Of a DNA stretch of 64,000 bases, positions 11,101-20,107 are shown one piece after another. The DNA comes from Yarrowia lipolytica. Taxonomy: Eukaryota; Ascomycota; Dipodascomycetes; Dipodascales. Where the stretch lies: the NCBI RefSeq assembly GCF_001761485.1, contig NC_090771.1, positions 1,612,001 through 1,676,000 of the forward strand, read 5' to 3'. The position numbers and the translations under genes are program-made. A model generated the notes under the pieces. It did not search any database. It was given only the letters and a program-made list of their open reading frames with translations, and was not told the origin of the DNA. The stretch's first letter is position 1. Every line of letters starts with the position of its first letter.

Positions 11101-11981
11101 CTAGAACACAAATTGACGGGCTTGCTGGGGTTCTGCTCGCCCACAATGTATACTTCCAAGGAGAGACACGAGTCTGGAATGTGGCCCTGCTTGAGCTGGA
11201 ACTTGGGACGCGAAATGGTGTCTGTCGGAAGTCGAACGGACTGCTGTGGAGGCGGAGGGTAGATTGATAATGCACATTTGATTTGGGTCTCCACACGTGA
11301 TTTTCCGGGCATGGAATGGACATGTATCTGGTATTGGTACGGAGTTTCCGAGTTGGTCAGCAAATTGCTCCATAGCGATGGGTCGAAAGATGAATACTCC
11401 ACGTCCTCGGGGTACTTGTTGAGTTGTCGTGAGTACTTTCGTCCGTACGGTAGGTCTCCTGCTGCCCTGGTGTATGCCTTTGTGATTATGCTATCGACTC
11501 CTGTCGACTGATGTGGCTGTTGTTGTTGCTGCTGTGGTTGAGCCTTCTGGGACTGTTGATGCAAAGATTGGAGCTGAGAGGGCTGGTTGTGGTTCATGTG
11601 ATGCTGCTGTTGAGGGGTCATGGACTGTTGCTGTTGGGGGTTCATGGGAGTGCCCATGGACGGTGTGTAGTAGTCCTCCTGCTTGACGACGCTGTTCATG
11701 TTGTGACTACCGTTGATGTGGTTCATGTTTGTATCCATGAGACCCATCATGTCAGGGCCTGCTCCCACGCCGCCAAAAACAGGGTCGCTAAATGGGCTGG
11801 TCTGGACGTCCATCTGCGCACCCACGGCGCCATTTGTTCCGAAACCAAAACCCTCGTCCCACGTTTCCTTCTTGACAAAGTCATCTCCGTCGTTGTGGAG
11901 CATGTCGTCGATGGGGAACTCGAAATCGTCCATCACCAGTTCTCCCGTGTAGTCAAAGTCGATTTCCTTGTCTTTAGCCAT
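8172..11981 (-). CDS. MGA2: Mga2/Spt23-type membrane-tethered transcription activator
   Basis: Mga2 family proteins sit in the ER or nuclear membrane, sense lipid saturation, and are processed by Rsp5 ubiquitination and the proteasome to release a nuclear activator of the delta-9 desaturase gene and hypoxic genes (family knowledge). The 1269-residue protein shows a Gln/Met-rich N-terminus, a conserved DNA-binding-like region with a cysteine cluster (CSRCIKREQKRACRKK), an IPT/TIG domain at about residues 541-620, ankyrin repeats at about 720-800 (FTPLHFAALFGRRKIAKKLL), a long acidic stretch, and one transmembrane helix at 1170-1190 (LFAFWLPVLLMAIGYMVIK) close to the C-terminus. A PPAY sequence at 1089-1092, between ankyrins and membrane helix, is a candidate Rsp5 site. 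A 62-nt intron in the leader ends directly at the ATG. Confidence 0.93.
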   Translation of the reverse strand: MAKDKEIDFDYTGELVMDDFEFPIDDMLHNDGDDFVKKETWDEGFGFGTNGAVGAQMDVQTSPFSDPVFGGVGAGPDMMGLMDTNMNHINGSHNMNSVVKQEDYYTPSMGTPMNPQQQQSMTPQQQHHMNHNQPSQLQSLHQQSQKAQPQQQQQQPHQSTGVDSIITKAYTRAAGDLPYGRKYSRQLNKYPEDVEYSSFDPSLWSNLLTNSETPYQYQIHVHSMPGKSRVETQIKCALSIYPPPPQQSVRLPTDTISRPKFQLKQGHIPDSCLSLEVYIVGEQNPSKPVNLCSRCIKREQKRACRKKLFDESEELSWVETRQRRLAVFNCSEVLEFKDVERRVYIPESGTTVTAKQLVLPLRLACYCRHHGEKKGFRILFCLRDEGGQIVGVGQSGTTVMITDDHKVVGDAVAMPTTATAPATAGSSQPPTQVPTPAASSSTSYRPRNSLPLSPTSMEDSSSEFTSDHSHYSNYGSKRRRDGSSISDWSGMMNVRGMDRQASITSIPEMVGGMSNMTVASASGSATNLAAHNMNNPADENLPVIKRIIPSQGSIRGGIEVTLLGSGFKSNLVAVFGDNKAVGTHCWSDSTIVTHLPPSTIVGPVVVSFEGFVLDKPQIFTYFDDTDGQLIELALQVVGLKMNGRLEDARNIAMRIVGNNGGVAGAQGAMAGGNMSNGDVGMESAAADSSVQPVSPPTDHEDVVLRCLALTDIPGGRIANWQLTNAEGQTMVHLASILGYSRVLVALVARGARVDVSDNGGFTPLHFAALFGRRKIAKKLLRCNADPYKRNRIGETVFDVACPHILDLLVGPQGMPMAVQTSYTPDYHRQRRSSSSSTLASIASIQDSREYGFYDHGMISNLSHIPSTCSIRSSTSQFDAEDEWDERDEEDGDFDDDSDEDSDDDSDALFMSVRKHAKAKSVESPLSEEEERLVRHIEAEDQAVEARVAAGIVSSNVPDVVSSNDSDHVRSDTSTENKSFSRYFDRTLSMASWDDVLAYIYRPKRATVPNKRSSGAPPSVRSTRSPLSDHPITSSGDESDRTISAHAPSGGAGRGRSHSSISRMWRYLKNSSADEATRSRSRDANGAGAPPAYEEIFPGHGVVHDKKVVQMAAASAAENSSGPVGASSSAVASTSAAAAVVPSPLAPIVEDEEQLVEAWRRQRRSMANDRMLFAFWLPVLLMAIGYMVIKAFGLFPDQVSAVESVAETVGVHCRGAVAKLWFKQYPVHRGQPLKDTCSFEPNSLVESALRQMNGWSDREVPIHQAQAQAA

Positions 11982-12043
11982 CTGTGTTAGGTCCTGGTGC
12001 TGGAGGGGGTATGTTCACGTCATGTGTATCTACTGGAACTCAC
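11982..12043 (-). other. MGA2: 5'-leader intron of MGA2
   Basis: On the minus strand a GTGAGTTCC donor (5' end 12043) is followed 62 nt later by CTAACACAG, whose final G abuts the MGA2 ATG. Donor and branch/acceptor match the coding introns of this window. The intron contains one ATG (12021-12023) heading the two-codon frame Met-Thr-stop, which splicing removes. I infer splicing from motifs only. Confidence 0.75.
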
Positions 12044-12127
12044 TGTCAGCGTCGAAATCCACCGAGTTTCAGTCGTTTTCAGGTGTGTAACTCGTTGTCT
12101 CCTACAACTGGGCCTGAGCTTCCTTTA

Positions 12128-12135
12128 TTATAGTG
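12128..12135 (-). promoter_or_regulatory. Possible TATA element upstream of MGA2
   Basis: The minus strand reads TATAATAAAG here, about 85 bp upstream of the leader-intron donor. This is a weak assignment from sequence and position alone. Confidence 0.3.
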
Positions 12136-14052
12136 AATTCTACCTCCAACCCAACATGATAAAATAAGCTTTGTACAGAACCCAACGTGCACATCACTTT
12201 TTTAACCTTACGTCTCCAAGTCCGCTCTCCCAACGCGACTTGTTGAGGTCACGTGCATGTGGGGTGGTGATATGTTACACTGGATGGATCGGCTTGGATG
12301 GTATTTGGTTGGGGAATGCAAGGTACGAGAAACAGAACACTACCAAGGAACAAAAAAATCCCCACATCTCTTTAAAGCTGCTTCAGATCGCCATTTTATT
12401 CATATTCGCCACCCGGCTCCCCCACAGGTTCTATATTGAGCTAGAATAACGAAAGCTAATGCCGAGGCCTAAACCCCAGTCCAGTCCTAACTGTCTGGGG
12501 TCCCAAACACTGTCTCTCCCTGCCTCCCTGCCATTATTAACTGTAAGTGCGACAGTGTTGACTACTCTTGGTAGTTCTCGCGTCCTTTTGGGCAAGTGGG
12601 TGGTGGTTCCAGTGCCTCTCCAGGCCTTGGTCTTCGGGCCGTACTTGTACAGTACATTCTATGCTTGCGCTGTTTGATATATGTACTCGTACAAGTATGT
12701 ACTTGGCACTATCGTGCGAGGAACGATACTGTAGATACAACACTGGAACGTGCACCTCCGTATATTCGTGAACTGCGCGGTGCATCCCCAATATGGCCTC
12801 GAAAAGGTTGCGTTAGTGCGATTCTAGCTTACCGTTCCGGAACGGTCGTTGATGGTTTCATTGGCACCATTAAGACACTGCTAATGTGACGTCCGCTGCT
12901 GTCGCAGTCTCACTGACTTCAGCGACCTGTGAGGTTGAATATTGATTGAGTTCCATCTCATTTGGCTGAAGAGCGCTCACTTGCTCCAACGTGGTGGCGA
13001 TGGGAATAATGGAACATACACCGAAGCTGACCATAATGTCAGATATAGCGTGGGGAGTGTCTTGATCCCATAGGCTGTCAGAGGGGCTATTTCCGGACCA
13101 GTGCTACTTTTTTTTTCCTGGCTATAAACAGCCTTTGGTATTGTTACTGGTCCTGCGATACAAGGACCAGCAATGAATGGTATTGTACGATCGATACGTA
13201 CAATACGAGTACAGTGTACTCACCACCCACGTGATGCTCCCCGCTACAACAACAGCTGTAGGAACACTATTGAGAGGGGACCCATTGTTGAATCCGGACA
13301 AGAGGGTAGAGTTTGGTTCATGGGGGGAATCATGGGGGGATGCTTTTCCCAACAAATAGAGTCCTGAAGAGATTGATAACGGAAACATCACGATGGAAAA
13401 TGTGTGGTTTCGCGAGTCTTGCGGAAGCGGTTTAATGGAATCTCTACAAATATCTGCTAGTCGACTTGTCGTCCGAGAAATGGCCCTAACCCCCCCCTCC
13501 TCAACAAGACATCGTTTAGACCGGCTTTGCGGCACACAATGTGATAGGGTTCGCCGCACCCAGATAAATCTCATCGCTTGCCGTGCAGTATCATGTCACA
13601 TTCACTGATGTGGGCTGACCAAACTGAGTGCTTGGAAAGTGTGCAGGAAAAGTAACAAAGTGCAAGTAGAAAATACAGAAAAAGGCGTGGGAAACACCAT
13701 CACTGAGCCTTGCCAGTTTGTTTTATCAATACTAAGGTTATTAGCTGGCATGTGATTGTCATTGGAATGGACACTAGCAATACTGAATGTGGGGCTGGGA
13801 CCGCGTGAGTTGACATGAAGTGTTACTACGTACAGTACTTGTACAAGTAGGGGTTGGTTGGTATTGTGGGGTATCGTTGGTATCGTGCCACCAGGCGTTA
13901 TGATGGACACTAAAAGTACGTACGAAGGGGGATCTGAACGGCCATATTTCGGTCGCCCTATATAATCAGTGACTACAGTATGTACTGTAACATCGTTCGC
14001 CGAGTTCAGAACCACGATCGCACACATCAGTTCAATCCCCGCTCCCTCCCCA
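12136..14052. other. Intergenic region upstream of MGA2, nothing firm
   Basis: First part of the 3.7 kb gap between the divergent MGA2 and SR-protein genes. It holds GTAC-word clusters (12640-12710 and 13828-13850) and a GTCACGTG site at 12248. A 150-codon minus-strand frame (13122-13574) contains an internal GTGAGTAC but has no recognisable product or acceptor, so it is not called. Confidence 0.45.
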
Positions 14053-14370
14053 ATGCTGTACAAAATATTTGCTTCTTCTAAACTCGATCCGCCGATCAGC
14101 CTGTTCACCGTACACCTGGTTCGATCTGTGGATCCCCACGCAACAAACGAGGCACTAGCCGTAGTCAGACTGGCTATTGAGGATGCCTTTCACCCGCCAC
14201 TATCAGCGGATACAGTATTTAGATCTACCAGCCCTTCAGACTCGTTAAAAAAAGCTGCTGCTATATTTGGAGCTACTTGCCCAAGGACTCGCCAGCGGCC
14301 TGCCTTTTCACAAGCCTCACAAGATAGCCTTGTTGGGTTGAGTGTACACATGCAAATAATGGGCGATTAA
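14053..14370 (+). CDS. Candidate small protein, unrecognised
   Basis: A 105-codon frame starting with an ATG in the context CCCCAATG. A TATATAATC element lies at about 13959-13967, roughly 90 bp upstream, and the stretch between them is pyrimidine-rich just before the ATG, the layout seen at true promoters in this window. The product begins MLYKIFASSKLDPP, has a central Ala/Val segment (NEALAVVRLAIEDAF), and shows no signal peptide, membrane helix or known motif. It lies alone in a long gap. It could equally be a chance frame; no homology is recognised. Confidence 0.3.
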   Translation: MLYKIFASSKLDPPISLFTVHLVRSVDPHATNEALAVVRLAIEDAFHPPLSADTVFRSTSPSDSLKKAAAIFGATCPRTRQRPAFSQASQDSLVGLSVHMQIMGD

Positions 14371-14953
14371 GCGAGGCAAAAGTCACTTGTGTTGCTGACT
14401 CACCGATCGGGTGGCATTTCTATCAAGTACGAGTACCAATGTACGATTTGTACACACGCCGTACCGTACCCACATTGATATCAAGCTGGATAGACCACCC
14501 CAACATTAGCTCCAGAAGATGCAGAACACAGATTGTAGCAGTCTCTAGCGGGATGTTCGCAGTCTTAAGTTCGACAAGGGGCCCTCTTATCGATCGCGAG
14601 GACCTCGCTACGAGTAGCTGTACAACGCTTTTCGAGTCCTAACTCACACCATCATGTTTCCAGCGATTTCTCTCCTCTCGATCCCTGCTGAATAACTTTA
14701 AGCTGTATCAGGTCATGACACTCTATTTTGGGGACAATTTCTGAAGAGTTCTACTGTAGTAATTAACGATATGAGGACAAGACCACGCCTGCAAGTTCCC
14801 CACCAAATCTCCGTCTCACTGGACAAGGCCACAGGTCGCGATACACAGCAACCTCAGTTGCGCGTTCACCGTACGAGTATATAATGATATCGAAATCCCC
14901 CGGCTTCTTCAACACACACACACAGGCAGCCCGATTCCCTGAGTTCAGTTAGT
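14371..14953. other. Intergenic stretch, no gene seen
   Basis: No coding frame or RNA gene is supported. A B-box-like TTTTCGAGTCC near 14630 has no surrounding tRNA fold. A TATATAATG element lies at about 14877-14886. Confidence 0.4.
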
Positions 14954-15190
14954 ATGGACGCAGTATATATTTTTTATTTTGTATTACAACATGTGCCATG
15001 CAAGCTGTCTTCGATCTGCTCATCGGTTTCCAGTTCAAAGGTGTCTGACTTTTTCGGGCGCATTGTAAATTTCAGAACAGCCCCAAACCTTTTTCAACCA
15101 TTCTATTCTCACTCAGGCATGGCACCATACAATGGCGGGATGCACTTTGGTTTTTGTACTCATATTTGTAATGTGAGGCTGCTTCCTTAA
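14954..15190 (+). CDS. Candidate short protein, unrecognised
   Basis: A 78-codon frame from ATG (context TTAGTATGG) with a TATATAATG element about 70 bp upstream and a short CA tract between. The product (MDAVYIFYFVLQHVPC at the start) has a hydrophobic N-terminus and several cysteines but no recognised family. It may be chance or the first exon of something larger; I found no convincing partner exon. Confidence 0.2.
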   Translation: MDAVYIFYFVLQHVPCKLSSICSSVSSSKVSDFFGRIVNFRTAPNLFQPFYSHSGMAPYNGGMHFGFCTHICNVRLLP

Positions 15191-15704
15191 CTGTGTCGTC
15201 GTTGAACGGCATCACTGCCCTTGGAGTGTGTAGAGGTAGGGTTCGGCAAGAAGGTTAAACGAGAGCACCATACAAGCAGAGTTCAAAAAACAGGCAGAAA
15301 ACGGTCCGAATGCGTTTCTGTGTCCATACAGGCGATCCTAGCTGCACTCGAAGAGCCATTGATGAAAGGGTCAGAAACACACACAATGATATCGAGCATC
15401 TATCATACATGTACCCATACTGGTTCAATAATCATACTGGTACGGTACTCATTCTTGTGTAATAGCTGTAAAGTATGTTGCAATAAAAGGTTTGCTGCCA
15501 CGATGGAAAAACTCTGTTTGGTTGCTAAACTTCCTCTCTGAGCACTTATACACCTTCTAAACTTGTGGATAGTCCACTGTCCTTGTTTCACACCAGTTGT
15601 GTCGTCCTGACTTGACACACGAGCACACACAGACACAGACACAGACACAGACACAGACACATACACAGACACACGCAACTTGTCACAAAAAAAAAAGACA
15701 TACC
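15191..15704. other. Upstream region of the SR-protein gene
   Basis: Presumed promoter and leader of the SR-type gene. It contains a TTATAC element near 15545 and a hexanucleotide repeat just before the start codon. Confidence 0.45.
15627..15674 (+). repeat. (ACAGAC)n microsatellite in a 5' leader
   Basis: Five to six near-perfect ACAGAC units, the last ones degenerating to ACATACACAGACAC. The tract ends about 30 bp before the ATG of the SR-type gene, so it is probably transcribed. Confidence 0.85.
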
Positions 15705-16921
15705 ATGGCACGCAGGACACTGTACGTGACCGGTTTTGCACCCGAAATCAGCGCCCGGGAGCTTGCCTATGAATTCGAGGAGTGAGTATTGTTCCGCTTT
15801 TCCCCCTTTTTTTTTTCTTTTGCCCTCTCTGTTCTTTTTCATCCATGTTTTTTCTTTTGCTGTTCCATCTGTTGTTGTTTTTTTACCTGCTCTTCTCGCC
15901 GTCACTCATGGACTTGTTTCCATCGCTCTTCCTGCCGTTTTTTTATACACCTTCGCTTCTAAGCAAAAACATCAGTCTCACTTTCTCCTCCTTTCTTCCA
16001 GCTTTCTTCACTCTCATTCCGAGAGCACTCCCCTGCTCGTCCCTCCAATAATGATTGTCTTTACTCGGTCTTTCACTCCATTTATACACTGTCACGTCAC
16101 AACGTCGGTGAAGCAGTGTATTTTCACGACACACTTGGAATGGTGCCTCCTTTCCCAACTCTCAAGCCAGTGGTAGAAACCTCCTCCTACCACCGGTGGC
16201 TTCCCCCTACTTCAACATGATTTACAACCCTTCTATGCAGAACTAACACAGAATCGGAAACATATTTCGATGCGACGTGATCTCGCCTGCTCGATCGGGG
16301 CGACAGCACGGGTACGCGTTTGTTGAGTTTGAAAACGCCCGCGACGCCGAGTACGCCTACAGAGACATGCATAACCTGAGAATCGCCTCTGGTGACATAT
16401 TGCATATCGAGTGGGCCAAGACGCCTCTGCGGGAAACCCGACGACGACGACGCTCCCTTGACCGAGGCTCTGCCAAGCGACGAAGCCGAATGAGCAACGG
16501 CAACAGCGACCGATCACGATCACGATCGCTAAGCCCCGAGCGACGACGATCACGAAGCCCCGAACGACGACGATCACGAAGCCCCGAACGACGACAGTCA
16601 CAAAGCCCGGACGGAGGCCGATCGCGAAGCCCCGAGCGAGGCCGATCTCGACGAAACGAACGCAGAGACTTTTCCGAAAGTCCGGAGCGAAAACCCGGCT
16701 CGAACGTGTGTGATAATGAAGACGGGGAGCGCACCGAGAGCCGCTTTGATCAGACGTCGTCGCAACATGACCCGTCGCAGCACGACTCCACGCACACGCC
16801 CAACGAGTCGGATGCTACCATGGTTGGTAGTGGCCACAATAGCGTGGATGGCAAGGATAGTGCTGAGGCAGAGACGGCACCGTATAATTGCGGAGACGAG
16901 CCCCAGCTCGAGGCCGAGTAA
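15705..16921 (+). CDS. SR-type splicing factor, one RRM plus RS tail (spliced)
   Basis: Joined from 15705-15781 and 16252-16921, giving 248 residues. The intron (15782-16251, 470 nt) has donor GTGAGTATT and branch/acceptor ACTAACACAG. Exon 1 encodes MARRTLYVTGFAPEIS to AYEFE, the RNP2 half of an RRM, and exon 2 restores the frame with EIGNIFRCDV, then RNP1-like HGYAFVEFEN and LHIEWAKTP (RRM residues about 4-85). The tail is rich in RSRSRS and SPERRR repeats, the usual substrate of SR kinases. The RRM start (TLYVTGF, LAYEFE) resembles fission-yeast Srp1. The expected role is nuclear pre-mRNA splicing. The acidic C-terminus (NCGDEPQLEAE) is unlike a typical RS end. Confidence 0.88.
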
Positions 16922-17964
16922 TTTATCGCACCCTGTGCACTGTATATTAGACAAGAGCGTTGTAGTGAAACAAAACATTGTAGCTCCGTGACCTAGAGTG
17001 TGCTTGTACTGTAGTTTAATCATGAACCAATGAACGAGTGAGCAAGGGAGTGGTTTCGACGAACTGCACGTGGCGAACAATCGAACAGAGTCACCAGTGT
17101 ACGGAATCACCCGGCATATTGAACATCTTGATATGGGGATCGTTATGAAGAAGCATCGGAGGCCATTCGTAACGGAGAGAGTTGTTTAGTCAACTAACAG
17201 ACCACATAAAGCGACCCAGTGGGTTTCTGGGTGCGTTAGTACGTGTGCGAGAGTCCTGCTGGTCAAGGGTGAATTAGAGATACCACGTTCTACTATATAT
17301 CTTAAGATCTTCACGGCTAACAGAATTGATCATTCGCACTCTACAAGGATCGGCTGCTTCTCTCTAGGTCCAGTTCTGAACGAGGCCAGGGCGTGAGTAC
17401 GAAGTGTAGATGTGTTTGAAGTTATGCATTACATCTCTATGATCTTGATACGATTCACAAGTTTGTTATTCCTACTAGTTTGTCCAAGTAAGGAACTGTA
17501 CATAAGGCAGCCATAGATACCATGGGTACGCTTGTGAAATCTAGGAGTAGCTAGTCAGTGAAAGCCGAACGAGCCCACAAGTTACTTGCATCCACAGGGT
17601 ATTTATTGAGAGTAGAATTACGTATGTCAATCTGGAAAAAGTCTCGAACTTGATTACTGTACTTGTAGTTTGCAGTGTTCCTTTCCAAGCTTACATGACA
17701 CATCTATCCTTGGTGTACTTGTATATACGAGTGGGACTCCATAGCTGCAATAGACGATTAAGCGGGTAACTAATGTCCGTCGAGTATAGGGATCCGTCTT
17801 TGTACTGTATGCTCTTCTGATTCTACTGTACCAGTGCATACACTACTTCATCATAACAATGCTTTGTAGCTCAGATATCTTGTATTCGTACTGGTTACAC
17901 ACAGTGCATTCGTGATTCCTTGGTAAAACACCTGTATACACCAACAAAATTCATTTCAAACTCG
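16922..17964. other. Convergent intergenic region
   Basis: Lies between the 3' ends of the SR-type gene and the oxidoreductase. It contains CTAACAG sites at about 17191-17199 and 17315-17321, a TATATAT element near 17293 and a GTGAGTACG donor-like site at 17391. No frame of useful length accompanies them. A spliced non-coding transcript is possible but unsupported otherwise. Confidence 0.4.
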
Positions 17965-18978
17965 CTAGATCTTCACAATCACCTTTCCCATGGACTTGTT
18001 GCTTTCGAGATACTTGTGAGAAGCAACGATATCCTCAGTGGTGAAGTTGAACAGCTTGTCAACAAAAGTGTCAATCTTTCCTTCAAGGATGAGAGGGACA
18101 ACATGAGATACAAAGAAGTCTCTAAGCTTCTCCTGGTAGGCAAGATCTCGTGATCTTAGAGTGGTTCCTTGGACAACAAGTCGCTTGTAGATGATGAGAC
18201 CGATGGGGACATCGCCCTTGACGATGGGACCGCTCATAGCTCCCATGAGAACGATCCGGGCGTCCTTGGCGGCGATCTCGAGGTTTCTCACAAAGTACGT
18301 CTGGCCCACGGGGTCGATGATGACATTGACACCTTCTCCCTTTGAAGCGTCATAGTGCTTGCTAATCACTTCCTTGAAGTCTTCGTTGTGATAATTGATA
18401 GGCACAACTGTAACACCAAACTTGTTGCCCAACTTCTTGACAAACTCACACTTCTCGTCTGAGCCGACTGTGGTAAAGATCTTGGACGCTCCGAGACTGG
18501 CAGCCAGCTGGATCACAGCAATACCGACGGAGGAGGCTCCAGCATGGAAAAGAACAGAGTCCCCCTTCTGGAACTTACCAACGGTGGTAAGTACCTGGAT
18601 GCCTGTGAACCACACTTCAGGCAGACCGGCTGCCACCTCCATACTGAGATCATCAGGCACCTTGATTAGAGTCTCTTCAGCAGCCACCACATACTCCGCA
18701 TAGGCTCCTCCGTACACCAGACCAAAGACCTTATCCCCCACGGCGAATTTATCGGACTCGGACTTTTCAATTGTACCTGAGAACTCGACTCCAAGAGTCT
18801 TAGGAGCCTGAGGAGGAAGAGGGTAGTTTCCAAGCCGCTGAAGAAGGTCCATTCGGTTAAGACCGAAGTACTCTGTCTTGACAAGCAACTGACCGTTCTG
18901 GGGGTTTGGAGTGGGCCCTTCTCCAATGTAGAGGTTTTCCGCGGGGCCCTTGTCATCCTTGACTTGTACTGACTTCAT
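17965..18978 (-). CDS. PIG3-type NADPH:quinone oxidoreductase
   Basis: A zinc-independent medium-chain dehydrogenase/reductase of the quinone-oxidoreductase group, expected to reduce quinones or reactive carbonyls with NADPH in the cytosol (family inference). The 337-residue product shows the GroES-like N-terminal half (LVKTEYFGLNRMDLLQRLG, LGVEFSGTIEKSE, VGDKVFGLV) and the nucleotide-binding half with LFHAGASSVGIAVIQLA, the usual AxxGxxG-type loop of this family. The sequence AAGLPEVWFTG matches the PIG3/TP53I3 branch better than yeast Zta1. It lacks the cysteine cluster of zinc alcohol dehydrogenases. I start at the first in-frame ATG (18978); a longer open frame extends upstream only through a TTG. 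TTTATATAAA lies 40 bp upstream. Confidence 0.85.
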   Translation of the reverse strand: MKSVQVKDDKGPAENLYIGEGPTPNPQNGQLLVKTEYFGLNRMDLLQRLGNYPLPPQAPKTLGVEFSGTIEKSESDKFAVGDKVFGLVYGGAYAEYVVAAEETLIKVPDDLSMEVAAGLPEVWFTGIQVLTTVGKFQKGDSVLFHAGASSVGIAVIQLAASLGASKIFTTVGSDEKCEFVKKLGNKFGVTVVPINYHNEDFKEVISKHYDASKGEGVNVIIDPVGQTYFVRNLEIAAKDARIVLMGAMSGPIVKGDVPIGLIIYKRLVVQGTTLRSRDLAYQEKLRDFFVSHVVPLILEGKIDTFVDKLFNFTTEDIVASHKYLESNKSMGKVIVKI

Positions 18979-19017
18979 TTCTGTGTTGTTTTCCGCTGCA
19001 ATTGACGTCAACGGAGG

Positions 19018-19027
19018 TTTATATAAA
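19018..19027 (-). promoter_or_regulatory. TATA box of the quinone oxidoreductase gene
   Basis: TTTATATAAA, identical on both strands, centred about 45 bp upstream of the ATG at 18978. Confidence 0.55.
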
Positions 19028-20107
19028 ATGGCGGGGTGCTACACACACTTGCTTCATACACGCACGCCAAGTTCATTTGTAAGCGTGCAGCAGAAACTTA
19101 GTGTTGGTGGGGGGATGAAGACTGTATCGATGGAGTTAGCACTAATCGCGAAATGATATCGGTCTTTGTGAAATGAGCGAAACAACGCATTTTCAGCATG
19201 ACTGTCTAGTTATTTTGTTTCGTATCATCTTCTCCGCATTCCAAACGAACTCTCCACGGCAACTGACAGTGCCAAGTCGACTAAACAAGTTGTTGAGGAT
19301 TGACGTGTACCAGGGCTGGCTCAGGCATGTCGTCATTCTAATATCGATATCCTACCAGTATGTACTTCTTCTACTTGTAGGAGAGTGTGAAGTTCTGAAT
19401 TTTAATCAGCACTGGTGATATACCAGTATGTACAATTGGTGTCATGACCTTATGAGTAAAAAAAACGAGCTCGAAGGTTCTGTTCTTTTTTCTCTCTTCC
19501 TACAGTAACTACTTGTACTCGCAATGGTACCGTAATACTGTAGCTAGAAGCACCGTACGAGTAAGTACACTCGATTACAGCCCGCAGCCTATTTTGAAAG
19601 GGATGTATTTTATCATAACAAGTGGTGGAGCAACAGGAAAGGGCAACAGGAAAGTACTTCTACTATACACATGTATGTACATACTGTACCACTGTGGTAA
19701 TTTCAATTAATTCAATGAGTTACAACAGTTCCTACTCCACAAAAATTAAAACTGCTAACCCATTCTGATATATGCATCACGCAAGATCTGGTAACCGTAC
19801 AATTACTGTAAATGGCATCGACCTACCGTAAATCAGTTCCACCTTGACATCACACAACTACTTGTAGTCAGTGTTAATGCACCATATCCAACCCAATACC
19901 CCTAATATTTGTATAGCGCGGCTACGAGTAACCCTTACTTGTAGTTCAAACCAAGCGTGCCTGGATAGTGCATGTTGGGAGACTGTGTTTCCGCAGCTGC
20001 TTAGTAGCCCGCCGTTTTCAGTTCGCCACGGTCACGTGGACAAAATCAACTTCGGTGCATGTTACATGCTGTGCAGCCCAGACCTGAAACCACGTCACCA
20101 TCACACC
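19028..20107. other. Divergent intergenic region, oxidoreductase / SWA2
   Basis: Shared upstream region with GTAC-word clusters (19355-19375 and 19555-19690). A GTCACGTGG site at 20031-20039 lies about 70 bp before the SWA2 start. No gene is seen. Confidence 0.45.

Noticed and set aside
13122-13574. 150-codon minus-strand frame with an internal GTGAGTAC
   Set aside because: It starts at ATG and has a donor-like site, but no matching CTAAC-AG acceptor, TATA box or recognisable sequence.
14625-14645. TTTTCGAGTCC resembling a tRNA B box
   Set aside because: No cloverleaf can be drawn around it.
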